Source: Stygiobacter sp. (GTDB taxonomy: Bacteria > Pseudomonadota > Alphaproteobacteria > Rhodospirillales > Magnetospirillaceae). Taken from it: 64,000 bases of DNA. Under the pieces are notes generated by a model. The model saw only the letters and a program-made list of their open reading frames with translations. It did no database searches and was not told where the DNA came from. The position numbers were made by a program, and so were the translations under genes. The stretch lies in contig VBWB01000003.1 of NCBI GenBank assembly GCA_006218045.1, forward strand, positions 41,834 to 105,833, written 5' to 3'. Position 1 is the stretch's first letter. Every line of letters starts with the position of its first letter. This document shows positions 8,148-18,802 of the stretch, piece after piece.

Positions 8148-11120
8148 ATGCTGCCTGAACTGATCCGCTTCGAGGAAGAAGCGACCCTGATCATGCGGAC
8201 CGGCGTCCAGTTCCTGGATTTCGGCCTCACTCTGGATCTCAAGAAAGAGATGCCCGGCATGTTCTTGAAGAGCGACAGCAACGCCTCGTTGCAGCGCGCC
8301 GAATATGACGAGCCCAGCGGTCGCTATTTCCACCCCGGCACCCGCACCGCCATTCCCGACCAGAAGCTGCGCGACGTGGCCATGGATGAATCGGTGCGGC
8401 TGCTGCAAGACGTCTGGCTGCCCGTCCCCTTCCTGCGCCTGCATTCGGGCCGCTTCGCCGAAGGGCCGATGAACTGGGCCCGCGCCCGGCTGGTGGCGTT
8501 GCGTCCGGGCGAGGATATCAACGAATACACCCACCGGCTGGTGCTGGCCTTCGACACCAAGGTGTTCGCCGACGACGAATCGGGCGCCGCCTATCTGGCA
8601 CCGACCGAGACCGACGTCAGCAGCGGCGCCAATTTCGCCCTGGCCTGGCGCAGCCACGACATGAGCTGGTTCACCGAGCAGGTGTGGTTCGCCGATTGGA
8701 TCAAGGATCTGTTCACCGACCACGCCACCCCGCGGCTGAAATTCTCGCCCGAGGATATCGAGGAACGCCTGGGCCTCTTGGACCAGCACGCCCATTACCT
8801 CAACCTCCTGTGGCTGCTGGGCAACCGTCTGCGTCTGCCCAAGGTGCGCATCCTCAGCAACCAGCGCGACCACATCCACAAGGCCATCCCGGTGGACATG
8901 GTGCTCGACGTCGGCAATTCGCGCACCTGCGGCATCCTGATCGAGGATCACCCGCAGGAAAACAACGGCCTGCGCACCCGCTATGAACTGGAATTGCGCG
9001 ACCTGTCGCGCCCGCACATGGTCTATGCCGAGCCGTTCGAGAGCCGCATCGAATTCGCCGAGGCGGTGTTCGGTCGCGTCGACCATTCCTGCCATTCGGG
9101 CCGCAACGACGCCTTCGTCTGGCCGACCATCGCCCGCGTCGGCCCCGAGGCCACCCGGCTCGCCTCGCGCCGGCGCGGCACCGAGGGCGCCACCGGCCTG
9201 TCCAGCCCCAAGCGCTATCTGTGGGACGACGAGCGCTATGAAAACGGCTGGCGCTTCAACCAGGCCTTCAGCAAGGCGGAAACCGAGCCCTTGGCCACCG
9301 CCGCCCCCTTCGCCGACCTGATCAACGAACAAGGCGACGCCCTGTTCACCCTGGCCGAGGAGGACCAGTTCCAGGTTCTGATCCCGCATTATTCGCGCTC
9401 GTCCTTGATGACCTTCATGCTGGCCGAGGTGCTGACCCAGGCGCTGACCCAGATGAACAGCCCGAGCCAACGCATGAAGCAGAACCACGCCAACGTGGCC
9501 CGCCAATTGCGCAGTGTCATCCTGACCGTGCCGCCATCCATGCCCAAGCCGGAACGCGACCTGTTCCGCGAACGCATGCGCCAGGCCATCGGTCTGGTGT
9601 GGAAATCCATGGGCTGGCACCCGGCGGAAGCCGATATCGAGAACGAGGGCAAGGATCTGGCCTGGCCGCCCTTGCCCGGCTTCAGCACCCAGTGGGACGA
9701 AGCCACCTGCGCCCAGGCGGTCTATCTGTTCTCGGAAACCGCCAATCATTTCGGCGGTCGGCCGGAGGAATTCATCCAGGTCATGCGCCGCCGTCGCCCC
9801 GGCCCCGACCGTCAGGTGCTGACCGTCGCCTCGGTCGATATCGGCGGCGGCACCACCGATCTGGTCATCAACGATTATGCCCTTGATGACGGGCGCGGCG
9901 GCAATGTCTCGATCCTGCCGGACCAACGCTTCCGCGATGGCTTCAAGGTGGCCGGCGACGACATCATCTTGGAAGTGCTGCAAAAGATGGTGGTCCCGGC
10001 CATCAACAATGCCTTGCGCGCTCACGGCATCACCGACCCCGACCCGCTGTTGTCCAAGCTGATCGGGGCCGAGGCCGGCATCGTCCAGCACATGGTCATG
10101 CGCCAGCAACTGGGCTTGCAGATCATGTATCCGCTGGCTTTGCGCATCCTCAAGGATTACGAGGCCTACAATTATCAGACCGGGGCGGAAACCCACACCC
10201 TGACCATCGGCGAGATCCTGGCCGAGCGCGAGAAGCCGTCTTCTGCCGTGCTCGACTATTTCGCCGCCGGCGTGCGCGGCGTGCTGGGGGCGGGCAACCC
10301 CGCCTTCGACCTGATGGCGGTGCCCGTCGCCATCGACCTCAACCGCCTGCACATGCTGTTCATCCAGGACCGCATGGAGATTTGCAACACCATCAAGTCG
10401 CTGTGCGAGCTGGTCCATCTCTATGATTGCGACGTGCTGCTGCTGAGCGGTCGTCCGTCACGGTTGCCCGGCATCCAGGCGCTGTTCCGCGCCCTGTGCG
10501 CGCTTCCGCCCGACCGCATCGTCCCCATGCACAATTACCGCACCGGCAACTGGTACCCGTTCCACCGCCAGGGCCGCATCGACGACCCCAAGACCACCGC
10601 CGCCGTCGGCGCCATGATCTGCGTGCTGGGTCAGGGGCGCATCCCCAATTTCTTCTTCCGCGCCAATCAGTTCCGCATCTACTCCACCTTGCGGCACATG
10701 GGCTTGCTGGACCACAACAACACCATCAAGGATGCCGACGTCTATTACCGCGACATCGACCTGGACAATCCCGATTACCAATTTCCCGACACCGCCTTCG
10801 AGATGCGCGGGCAGATGATGTTGGGCTTCCGCCAGCTCACCGCCGAACGCTGGGTGGCCTCTCCGCTTTATCAGTTGGAATTCGCCCCCGACAACAACAA
10901 GGCGGCGGAAAAGCTGTATGGCCGCAACAACGGCGTCTTGGAAGTGACGCTGCGGCGCGGCTCGGTCCGCCGCGGCGACGCGCTGGAAATCGCCCGGGTC
11001 GCCGAAAAGGGCGGCAGCACGCTCAGCACCAGCGTGCTGCGCATCCGCCTCAACACGCTTAACAATGCCGGCATCGGCGAAAACAGCTACTGGCTCGACA
11101 CCGGCAGCATCGTCCGCTGA
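8148..11120 (+). CDS. srfB: SrfB, actin/Hsp70-fold ATPase-like protein
   Basis: A 990-residue protein of the SrfB family. It shows the signatures of the actin/Hsp70/sugar-kinase ATPase fold: phosphate-1 loop DMVLDVGNSRTCGILIED (about residue 250), phosphate-2 loop VDIGGGTTDLVIND (about 562), and an adenosine-type motif LLLSGRPSRLPGIQALF (about 764). About 240 residues precede the first loop and about 220 follow the last, so large accessory domains are present. ATG 8148 is chosen over the earlier in-frame ATG 8082, which lies inside srfA; AGGGA precedes it. I infer a cytosolic, nucleotide-switched partner of SrfC and of the cytosolic domains of SrfA. It is not a DnaK. Confidence 0.85.
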   Translation: MLPELIRFEEEATLIMRTGVQFLDFGLTLDLKKEMPGMFLKSDSNASLQRAEYDEPSGRYFHPGTRTAIPDQKLRDVAMDESVRLLQDVWLPVPFLRLHSGRFAEGPMNWARARLVALRPGEDINEYTHRLVLAFDTKVFADDESGAAYLAPTETDVSSGANFALAWRSHDMSWFTEQVWFADWIKDLFTDHATPRLKFSPEDIEERLGLLDQHAHYLNLLWLLGNRLRLPKVRILSNQRDHIHKAIPVDMVLDVGNSRTCGILIEDHPQENNGLRTRYELELRDLSRPHMVYAEPFESRIEFAEAVFGRVDHSCHSGRNDAFVWPTIARVGPEATRLASRRRGTEGATGLSSPKRYLWDDERYENGWRFNQAFSKAETEPLATAAPFADLINEQGDALFTLAEEDQFQVLIPHYSRSSLMTFMLAEVLTQALTQMNSPSQRMKQNHANVARQLRSVILTVPPSMPKPERDLFRERMRQAIGLVWKSMGWHPAEADIENEGKDLAWPPLPGFSTQWDEATCAQAVYLFSETANHFGGRPEEFIQVMRRRRPGPDRQVLTVASVDIGGGTTDLVINDYALDDGRGGNVSILPDQRFRDGFKVAGDDIILEVLQKMVVPAINNALRAHGITDPDPLLSKLIGAEAGIVQHMVMRQQLGLQIMYPLALRILKDYEAYNYQTGAETHTLTIGEILAEREKPSSAVLDYFAAGVRGVLGAGNPAFDLMAVPVAIDLNRLHMLFIQDRMEICNTIKSLCELVHLYDCDVLLLSGRPSRLPGIQALFRALCALPPDRIVPMHNYRTGNWYPFHRQGRIDDPKTTAAVGAMICVLGQGRIPNFFFRANQFRIYSTLRHMGLLDHNNTIKDADVYYRDIDLDNPDYQFPDTAFEMRGQMMLGFRQLTAERWVASPLYQLEFAPDNNKAAEKLYGRNNGVLEVTLRRGSVRRGDALEIARVAEKGGSTLSTSVLRIRLNTLNNAGIGENSYWLDTGSIVR

Positions 11121-11131
11121 GGAGACAAGAC

Positions 11132-13819
11132 GTGAGCAGGACTCCCGATATTCTTTCCAAGCGGTGCCAGGGTCTGTACCAGGGGGCCGGACAGGCCATC
11201 GGCTGGGTCGCCGAGGTGCGCCCCGGCGCCCAGCGCCTGGACCGCGACGGCGACGGCCTGATCGAACGCCTGCGCCGCAGCCGCAATCTGGCCCGGCGCC
11301 TGGGCCAAGCGGCCAAACGGCCCATGTCGGCGGGCTTTTTCGGCCTGTCGCAGGCCGGCAAATCCTATCTGATCTCGTCCTTGGCGCGCGGCGATAACGG
11401 GCGGCTGGAAACCGTGCTCGACGGCGAGCGGCTGGACTTCATCGACCACATCAACCCGCCCGGCGGCGGCAAGGAGGCCACCGGTCTGGTCACCCGCTTC
11501 ACCCGCAAGCCGCCCGTCACCACCCCCGGCTATCCGGTGCTGCTGTCGCTGTTGAACGAAGCGGACATGGTGAAGATCCTGGGCAACAGCTTTTTCCTCG
11601 ATTTCGACCGCGAGCGCGCCAATTTCGACATCCCCCCGGAAACCATCCTGGCCCGGCTGAAGGAATTGCAGGGCCGTCGACAGGCCAAGCCCACCGGCGG
11701 CATGGATGAAGACGACGTGGTCGATCTGTCCGATTATTTCGACCGCCGCTTCAAAAAGTCGAACGAACCGCTGGCCGGATTGTTCTGGCCCACCGCCATC
11801 GGTCTGGCCCCCTATCTGCTGCCCGCCGACCGCGCCCGCCTGTTCGCCCTGGTGTGGGGCGAGTTGCCGGAATTCACCGACGCCTATGCCAAGCTGCGGC
11901 AGTTTCTGCAAAGCCTGTCCTTCGCCACCGAGGTGCACGCGCCGACCTCCGCCCTGGTGGAACGGGCCGGAGAGGTCTATTCCCAAAGCAATTCCATCAT
12001 GAACGTCGACGCGGTGCGGGTGCGCTTCGGCACCGACACCGACGATCTGGTCGGCGTGCTGCCGGTGGTCGACGGCCAGCCCTTGGCCGAAATCAGGCTG
12101 CAACGCTCGATCCTGGCGGCGCTGACCAAGGAAATGGTCTTCGGTCTGGCCGAAGCGCCGCGCGTCGATCTGCTGGAGGAATTGGACCTGCTGGATTTCC
12201 CCGGCTATCGCGGTCGCATGGGCTTGACGGCGGTGGCCCAGGCGGCGGCGGCGGACGAGGGCTCGGACCCGGTCGGCACCTTGCTGCTGCGCGGCAAGGT
12301 CGCCTATCTGTTCGAGCGTTACACCGACGACCAGGAAATGAACGTCCTGATCCTGTGCAACCCGTCGGACAAGCAGATCGAGATCACCGCCCTGGGGCCG
12401 GTGCTCGACAGTTGGGTCGCCGCCACCCAAGGCGCGACCCCGGCAGAGCGCGCCCGCCGGGCGCCGGGCCTGTTATGGGCCTTGACCATGTTCGACAAGC
12501 GGCTGGCCGACAGCCTGAACCAGAACGACGGCAATCTGGAGATGAAGTGGGACGGCATGCTGACCCTGGCCCTGCTGGAACGCTTCGGCAAGGCGGCTTG
12601 GGTGCAGGAATGGTCGGGCGGCAAGGCCTTCGACAATCTGTTCATGGTGCGCAAGCCCGGCATGTCCAAGGGCATCTTCGATCTGGACGAGGAACGGGAA
12701 TTGGCGGTCAAGGCCGATGTCCAGGCCGATATCGACCGCATGCGCGCCACCTTCACCGCTAACCGCATGGTCCAGCGCCATGTCTCCGAGCCCGGCCCCA
12801 CCTGGGACGCCATGATCGGCTGCGACGACGGCGGCATGAGCCGGCTGGTCGCCCATCTGCGTAAAGTCGCCCATGTCAGCAACAAGCTGGAGCGCATCGG
12901 TGAACAGGTGGACCACATCCAGCGCGAGTTGGTGGACATCCAACTGGGCAGCTATTACCGCGCCGACGGCGCCGACGAGGTGGAACGCAAGAAGCGGCTG
13001 GTCGAGGTGGTCCTGGGCGGTCTGCGCCAGCGCCCGACCGCCTTCGCCGAAGTTCTGCGCGCCTTGCAGCCGTCGTCGGAACATCTGCGCTCGCTTTATC
13101 TGAAGGCCGAGGACGAGGCGGTGGAAAGCCCCGCCGGCACCGTTGCCCCGGCCTTCGGCGGCGGCGGGCTGATCTCGCTCGATATCTTCGCCGCCCCGGC
13201 TGCCGACGCGGCGCCGACACCCGCCGCTGGCGGACGCGCCGCCCTGTTCGCCAAGGCGGCGATCAGCGACTGGTTGAAGCAATTGCGCCAATTGCCGGAA
13301 AACCAGGAAATGCAGACCTTCCTCGGTCTGGGCAGCGAACCCATGCAATCCCTGGTCGACGAGGTGATCACCGGCGCCATGCGCTTCCGGCTGGAGGAAA
13401 AGCTGGTGCAATCCCTGCACAAGGCCAGCAACCGCGCCGCCGCCACCCGCAGCAAGCTGGCCGACCAGCAGGTGCTGGTGGTGACCACCATCATCAACGA
13501 TTACGTGGATTATCTGGGTTTTTCCCAGACCGAGATCAGCACCCGCCCGGCCTCGGTGATGCCGGGGCGCCCCATCTTCCGCCCGCCGGCGCCCATCGCC
13601 TCCGGCACCTTGCCGGTGCTCGACGCCAATCCGGTACCCTATTCCGGCCTTTACATCACCGATTGGTTCGAGGCCTTCCGCGCCACCGCCATCGCCAATG
13701 CCGGCCACGCCGCCGGTAGCGAGATCACGCCCGAGCAGAACGAACGCCTGGGCAAAATCCTCGCCGTCATAGCCGGCGCCAGCCTGGGCGCCCCTCAACT
13801 TACCCACGCGGGAGCGTAA
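11132..13819 (+). CDS. srfC: SrfC, P-loop GTPase-like protein
   Basis: An 895-residue protein of the SrfC ('putative virulence factor') family. It has a Walker A/G1 motif GLSQAGKSYL (residues 71-80), a downstream switch-like EATGLVTRF with a candidate G2 Thr, and a DxxG-type G3 in LDLLDFPGYRGR (about 350). The spacing between G1 and G3 is far longer than in Ras-like proteins, and LILCNPSDKQ (about 408) may stand in for G4. The C-terminal half is mostly helical with an Ala/Pro-rich linker near 680-705. This resembles a dynamin-like or atypical large GTPase; the nucleotide is an inference. The GTG start 11132 has GGAG 8 nt upstream, and only 11 bp separate it from srfB. Confidence 0.82.
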   Translation: MSRTPDILSKRCQGLYQGAGQAIGWVAEVRPGAQRLDRDGDGLIERLRRSRNLARRLGQAAKRPMSAGFFGLSQAGKSYLISSLARGDNGRLETVLDGERLDFIDHINPPGGGKEATGLVTRFTRKPPVTTPGYPVLLSLLNEADMVKILGNSFFLDFDRERANFDIPPETILARLKELQGRRQAKPTGGMDEDDVVDLSDYFDRRFKKSNEPLAGLFWPTAIGLAPYLLPADRARLFALVWGELPEFTDAYAKLRQFLQSLSFATEVHAPTSALVERAGEVYSQSNSIMNVDAVRVRFGTDTDDLVGVLPVVDGQPLAEIRLQRSILAALTKEMVFGLAEAPRVDLLEELDLLDFPGYRGRMGLTAVAQAAAADEGSDPVGTLLLRGKVAYLFERYTDDQEMNVLILCNPSDKQIEITALGPVLDSWVAATQGATPAERARRAPGLLWALTMFDKRLADSLNQNDGNLEMKWDGMLTLALLERFGKAAWVQEWSGGKAFDNLFMVRKPGMSKGIFDLDEERELAVKADVQADIDRMRATFTANRMVQRHVSEPGPTWDAMIGCDDGGMSRLVAHLRKVAHVSNKLERIGEQVDHIQRELVDIQLGSYYRADGADEVERKKRLVEVVLGGLRQRPTAFAEVLRALQPSSEHLRSLYLKAEDEAVESPAGTVAPAFGGGGLISLDIFAAPAADAAPTPAAGGRAALFAKAAISDWLKQLRQLPENQEMQTFLGLGSEPMQSLVDEVITGAMRFRLEEKLVQSLHKASNRAAATRSKLADQQVLVVTTIINDYVDYLGFSQTEISTRPASVMPGRPIFRPPAPIASGTLPVLDANPVPYSGLYITDWFEAFRATAIANAGHAAGSEITPEQNERLGKILAVIAGASLGAPQLTHAGA

Positions 13820-13820
13820 G

Positions 13821-14890
<1,070 letters not shown>

Positions 14891-14894
<4 letters not shown>

Positions 14895-16885
14895 TCCGCA
14901 CGATCCCCACTTTGGCCGCCCTGGCCGCCCTTGGCGCCGTTTTCACCGCCCATCTGCCGGCTGCCTTCGCCGCCGAGCGCGCGCCCTTGCTGATGGAAGG
15001 CAAGAAGACGCTGTATCAGCGCGTGCTCAGCCGCCCCGGCGCCGTGCTGAAACGTCAGGCCGGCGACGGCCCCGGCGCCCAGCAACCGGCGCTGACCCGC
15101 TTTTATGTCTATTCCCGCCAAAAGGTCGGCGGGGTGGATTGGCTGGAAGTGGGCCTGACCGCCAAGGGCAAGACCGATGGCTGGCTGCGCGAGGATCTGA
15201 CCTTGCCGTGGAAGCAGCAATTGACCTTGGCTTTCACCAACCCGGCCGGGCGCGACCGCGCCTTGATGTTCAACGACCGCAAGGATCTGGCCGCCATCGT
15301 CGAGGCCGACAAACCGGGGCAAATGGTGCAGCCGCTGCGCAAGGCCATGGATTCGGGCAAGGGCGACCCGCGGGTGATCTCGCAGGAGCCGGCCACCCAT
15401 GTGGACATCGCCAAGCAATTCTATCTGTTGCCTATTTTGGATGCCGAGGAAACCTTTTCCGGCCTTGGCCACCGTGTTCGGCTGCTGCACATCGCCTCGG
15501 TCAGCGCCCAGGACGACAAAAAGCCAGCCGATAACGGCGCCGACAAGAACCGCGCCAGCCTGTTGAAGAACTTCCGCGCGGCGGTGGTCTTCGTCATCGA
15601 TTCAACCATGTCCATGGACCCCTATATCGACCGCACCCGCAACGCCGTCCATCGCATCACCGAGAAGATCGACAAGGCCGGTCTGGCCGACCGCGTCAAG
15701 TTCGGGCTGGTCGCCTTCCGCTCCAACGTGCAGGCGTCGCCGGGACTGGAATACACGTCGCGGCTTTATGCCGACCCGTCCCAGGTCAAGGACGGCCAGG
15801 ACTTTCAAAAGCGCGTCGCCGGGCTGAAGGGCGCCAGCGTCTCCACCGCCCGCTTCAGCGAGGATTCCTATGCCGGTCTGATGACCGCGGTCAATCAGGT
15901 GCCGTGGACCGATTTCGGCGGCCGTTACGTGGTGCTGATCACCGATGCCGGGGCGCTGCGCGGCGGCGACCCGCTGTCCTCGACCAAGCTGGACGCCGAA
16001 CAGGTGCGGCTGGAAGCACTGCATCGCGGTCTGGCCATCTATACCCTTCACCTGAAGACGCCGGCGGGCAAGGACAACCACGCCGAGGCCGAATCCCAGT
16101 ATAAGGTGCTGTCGGGCCATCCGCTGCTGTCGGCGCCGCTTTATTATCCGGTGGATGCCGGCGCCGTCGATCAGTTCGGCCAGATGGTCGACACTTTGGC
16201 CGAAACCATCGTCGCCCAGGTCAACGGCGCCTATCGCGGCGAGGAAACAGCGGGCGCCGCCCGTACCGCCGATCCCACTTACAGCAAGACCACGCCGCCC
16301 AAGGACGACGGTAGCCGCATCCGCATGGATGCCACCATGCTGGGCCACGCCATGCAACTGGCCTATCTGGGCCGGGTCGAGGGCACAAGGGCGCCGCCCT
16401 TGTTCAGCGCCTGGGTCACCGACCGCGATCTGACCCGGCCCGACATCGCCACCACCGAAGTACGGGTGCTGCTGACCAAAAGCCAGTTGTCGGACATGCA
16501 GCAGGTGCTGCAAAGCATCGCCAAGGCCGGTCAGGCGGCGCAATTGTCGCCCAACGACTTTTTCGCCCGCATGCGCTCGGCGGCGGCGGTGCTGGGCCGC
16601 GACCCCAACGCCATCAACAACCCCAACGCCATCAAGCTGGCCGATCTCGGGCTGATGGGCGAATATCTCGACGGCCTGCCCTATCGCAGCAAGGTGCTGG
16701 ATATCGACCAGCAGACGTGGTCGAGTTGGAGCATCAGCCAGCAACAGGCCTTTTTGGACGAGGTCAACCGCAAGCTACGCCTGTACCAGATCTACCATGA
16801 CGACGTTGATCGCTGGGTGGCGCTGGACGGCGGCGCCGATCCGGGCGAGGCGGTCTATCCGCTGCCGCTCGACGCCCTGCCCTGA
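14891..16885 (+). CDS. Secreted von Willebrand A domain protein
   Basis: A 664-residue exported protein. The signal peptide is clear (IPTLAALAALGAVFTAHLPAAFA). Residues about 30-130 look like an SH3-type beta domain (VGGVDWLEVGLTAKGKTDGWL). The vWA domain runs from about 230 to 450 and begins VVFVIDSTMSMDPYI, a MIDAS in which the usual DxSxS is DxTxS; a later loop reads VVLITDAGALRGGDPL. About 200 helical residues follow. The ATG overlaps the previous stop (ATGA), so translation is coupled. The longer in-frame extension upstream is a shadow of the SEL1 gene. This is the second vWA protein of the operon, this time without a membrane anchor. Confidence 0.82.
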
Positions 16886-16890
16886 AGATC

Positions 16891-17586
16891 ATGACCGACC
16901 GCCTGCTCGACATCTCTGATCTGGTATGCCAACGGGGCGGGGCCGAAGGCTTCACCCTGGCCATCGAGGCGCTGTCGGTGCATCGGGGCGAGGCGGTGGG
17001 CATCACCGGGCCGTCGGGATCGGGCAAAAGCACGTTGCTGGACGTGGTCGGGCTGGTGCTGCGCCCCGGCCGCCCGGGCCGTTTCACCCTGGCCGGCAGC
17101 GACGTCGCCGCCTTGTGGTCGGGCAAGCGCGACAACGATCTGGCCCGGCTGCGCGCCCGATCCATCGGCTATGTGTTGCAGACCGGCGGGCTGTTGCCCT
17201 TCATCAGCGTCTTGGACAACATCCGGCTGTCACCCGCCCTGCTGGGCCGGCCCGCCGACCCGGACGGTGAAACGCGCCTGATCGATGCCCTGGGGCTGGG
17301 CGGATTGCTGCACAAGAAACCGGCCATGCTGTCCATCGGCGAACGCCAGCGGGTGGCCATCGCCCGCGCCTTGGCCCACCGCCCGCCCTTGGTCCTGGCC
17401 GACGAGCCCACCGCTTCGCTCGACCCCAGCCATGCGGCGGCGGTGATGCATTTGTTGCTGGCCCTGACGGCGGAATTGGGCCTGGGCCTGCTGGTGGTCA
17501 GCCATGATTGGGATCTGCTGTCCCGCTTCGGCCTGCGCCGGGTCGAGGCCCGGACCGACGGCGCCCAAACCCGCTTCGCCGGTTGA
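16891..17586 (+). CDS. ABC transporter ATP-binding protein (LolD/MacB-like)
   Basis: A 231-residue ABC ATPase that would power the FtsX-like permease encoded next. Walker A is GPSGSGKSTLLD (about residue 38). The signature motif is LSIGERQRVAIARAL, with Ile-Gly-Glu where LSGGQ is usual. Walker B is LVLADEPTASLDP and the H-loop is VVSHDWD. Size and sequence place it with LolD, FtsE and MacB, whose transporters move lipoproteins, peptides or mechanical signals rather than small nutrients. It starts 5 bp after the vWA gene stop, inside the operon. Confidence 0.9.
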   Translation: MTDRLLDISDLVCQRGGAEGFTLAIEALSVHRGEAVGITGPSGSGKSTLLDVVGLVLRPGRPGRFTLAGSDVAALWSGKRDNDLARLRARSIGYVLQTGGLLPFISVLDNIRLSPALLGRPADPDGETRLIDALGLGGLLHKKPAMLSIGERQRVAIARALAHRPPLVLADEPTASLDPSHAAAVMHLLLALTAELGLGLLVVSHDWDLLSRFGLRRVEARTDGAQTRFAG

Positions 17587-17605
17587 CGGAAGGAGGACCA
17601 CCATC

Positions 17606-18802
17606 ATGCGCCTGCTTCCCCCCCCTGCCCTCAGCACCTGGCGCCTGGCCGTGGCCGATTTCATCCATGATTGGCGGGTGTCGGCCTGTCTGGTCCTGGC
17701 CCTGGCCGCCGTGCTGGCGCCGCTTCTGGTGCTGTTCGGGCTGAAATCGGGCATCGTCACCACCTTGCGCGACCGCCTGCTGGCCGATCCGCGCAATCTG
17801 GAAGTGACGATCGTCGGCACCTATCAGTTGGGGCCGAAATGGTTCGACGCCTTGCGCACCCAAGCGGAGACCGGCTTCGTCATCCCCCGCACCCGGTCGC
17901 TCGCCGCCACCTTGGATCTGGTGGGAGAAAACGGTCGTTCCCTGGCCGGGGCGGAAATGGTGCCCTCGGCCAACGGTGACCCGCTGTTGCGGGGCCAAGC
18001 ACCGCCGCTGGGCCAGAACCGCATCTTGCTGAGCCACAGCGCCGCCCGCCAATTGGGGGTGAGTGCCGGCGGCACCATCACCGCCCTGATCTCGCGGACG
18101 TTGGGCGGCGAACGTCAGGCACGGCGCCTGCCGCTCACCGTCGCCGCCATCCTGCCGGAAGCGGCGTTTGGCCGTGACGCTGCCTTCGTCTCGCTGGATT
18201 TGCTGGTCGCCGCCGAGGATTACCGTGATGGACGCGACACGCCCTTGAATGGGACCGAGCGCCCGTTTTCCAGCGCCCGGCTGTTCGCCCGCACCCTCGA
18301 CGGGGTGGCGGCACTCGCCGACCGCCTGCGGGCCGAGGGACTGGAAGTGCGCACCCGCGCCGACGACATCGAGATGGTCAAAGCGGTGGACCGCAGCTTG
18401 GGTTTCATCTTCACCATCATCGCTGGGCTGGCGGTGGGCGGCTATATACTGTCTTTGGCTTCCAGCCTGTGGGCCAATGTGGACCGCAAGCGGCGTGAAC
18501 TGGCGCTGATGCGGCTGCTGGGCTTTCCGCCCCTGGCCGCTTTGGCCTTTCCCGCCATCCAGGCCGGGCTGATCGCCGCGGCCGGCGCCCTGTTGTCGGT
18601 GATGCTGGCTTACGGCGTCGCCCAATTGGTCAACCTGTCGCTGGCCAGCAACCTCAACCGCGAGGAATTCGTCTGTCTGCTGCGCCCGCTTGACCTGTCG
18701 GTGGCGGTGGTGGCGACCTTCATCCTTGCCCTGATCGCATCAACCTTGGGGGGATATCGTGCCCTGCGCATCGATCCGGCGGAAAGCCTGCGTGATGTTT
18801 GA
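17606..18802 (+). CDS. FtsX/MacB-type ABC permease
   Basis: A 398-residue permease partner of the ATPase just upstream. One transmembrane helix lies near the N-terminus (LVLALAAVLAPLLVLFGLKSG). A large periplasmic region of about 230 residues follows, then three C-terminal helices with the FtsX-type segment (FTIIAGLAVGGYILSLASSLWANVDRKRRELALMRLLGF). This is the LolC/MacB topology. The ATG at 17606 has AGGAGG 9 nt upstream; the longer frame overlaps the ATPase gene. The last codons overlap the next start by 8 bp. It may move or mechanically gate one of the operon's lipoproteins or secreted proteins; no TolC-like partner is present here. Confidence 0.85.
   Translation: MRLLPPPALSTWRLAVADFIHDWRVSACLVLALAAVLAPLLVLFGLKSGIVTTLRDRLLADPRNLEVTIVGTYQLGPKWFDALRTQAETGFVIPRTRSLAATLDLVGENGRSLAGAEMVPSANGDPLLRGQAPPLGQNRILLSHSAARQLGVSAGGTITALISRTLGGERQARRLPLTVAAILPEAAFGRDAAFVSLDLLVAAEDYRDGRDTPLNGTERPFSSARLFARTLDGVAALADRLRAEGLEVRTRADDIEMVKAVDRSLGFIFTIIAGLAVGGYILSLASSLWANVDRKRRELALMRLLGFPPLAALAFPAIQAGLIAAAGALLSVMLAYGVAQLVNLSLASNLNREEFVCLLRPLDLSVAVVATFILALIASTLGGYRALRIDPAESLRDV

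Noticed and set aside
8109..10418. 769-codon open frame on the minus strand opposite srfB
   Set aside because: His/Gln/Gly-rich low-complexity translation typical of an antisense shadow in GC-rich DNA; the plus strand has clear ATPase motifs.
17504..17605. Extended N-terminus of the FtsX-like permease
   Set aside because: These codons overlap the ATPase gene, and AGGAGG at 17591 marks ATG 17606 as the start.
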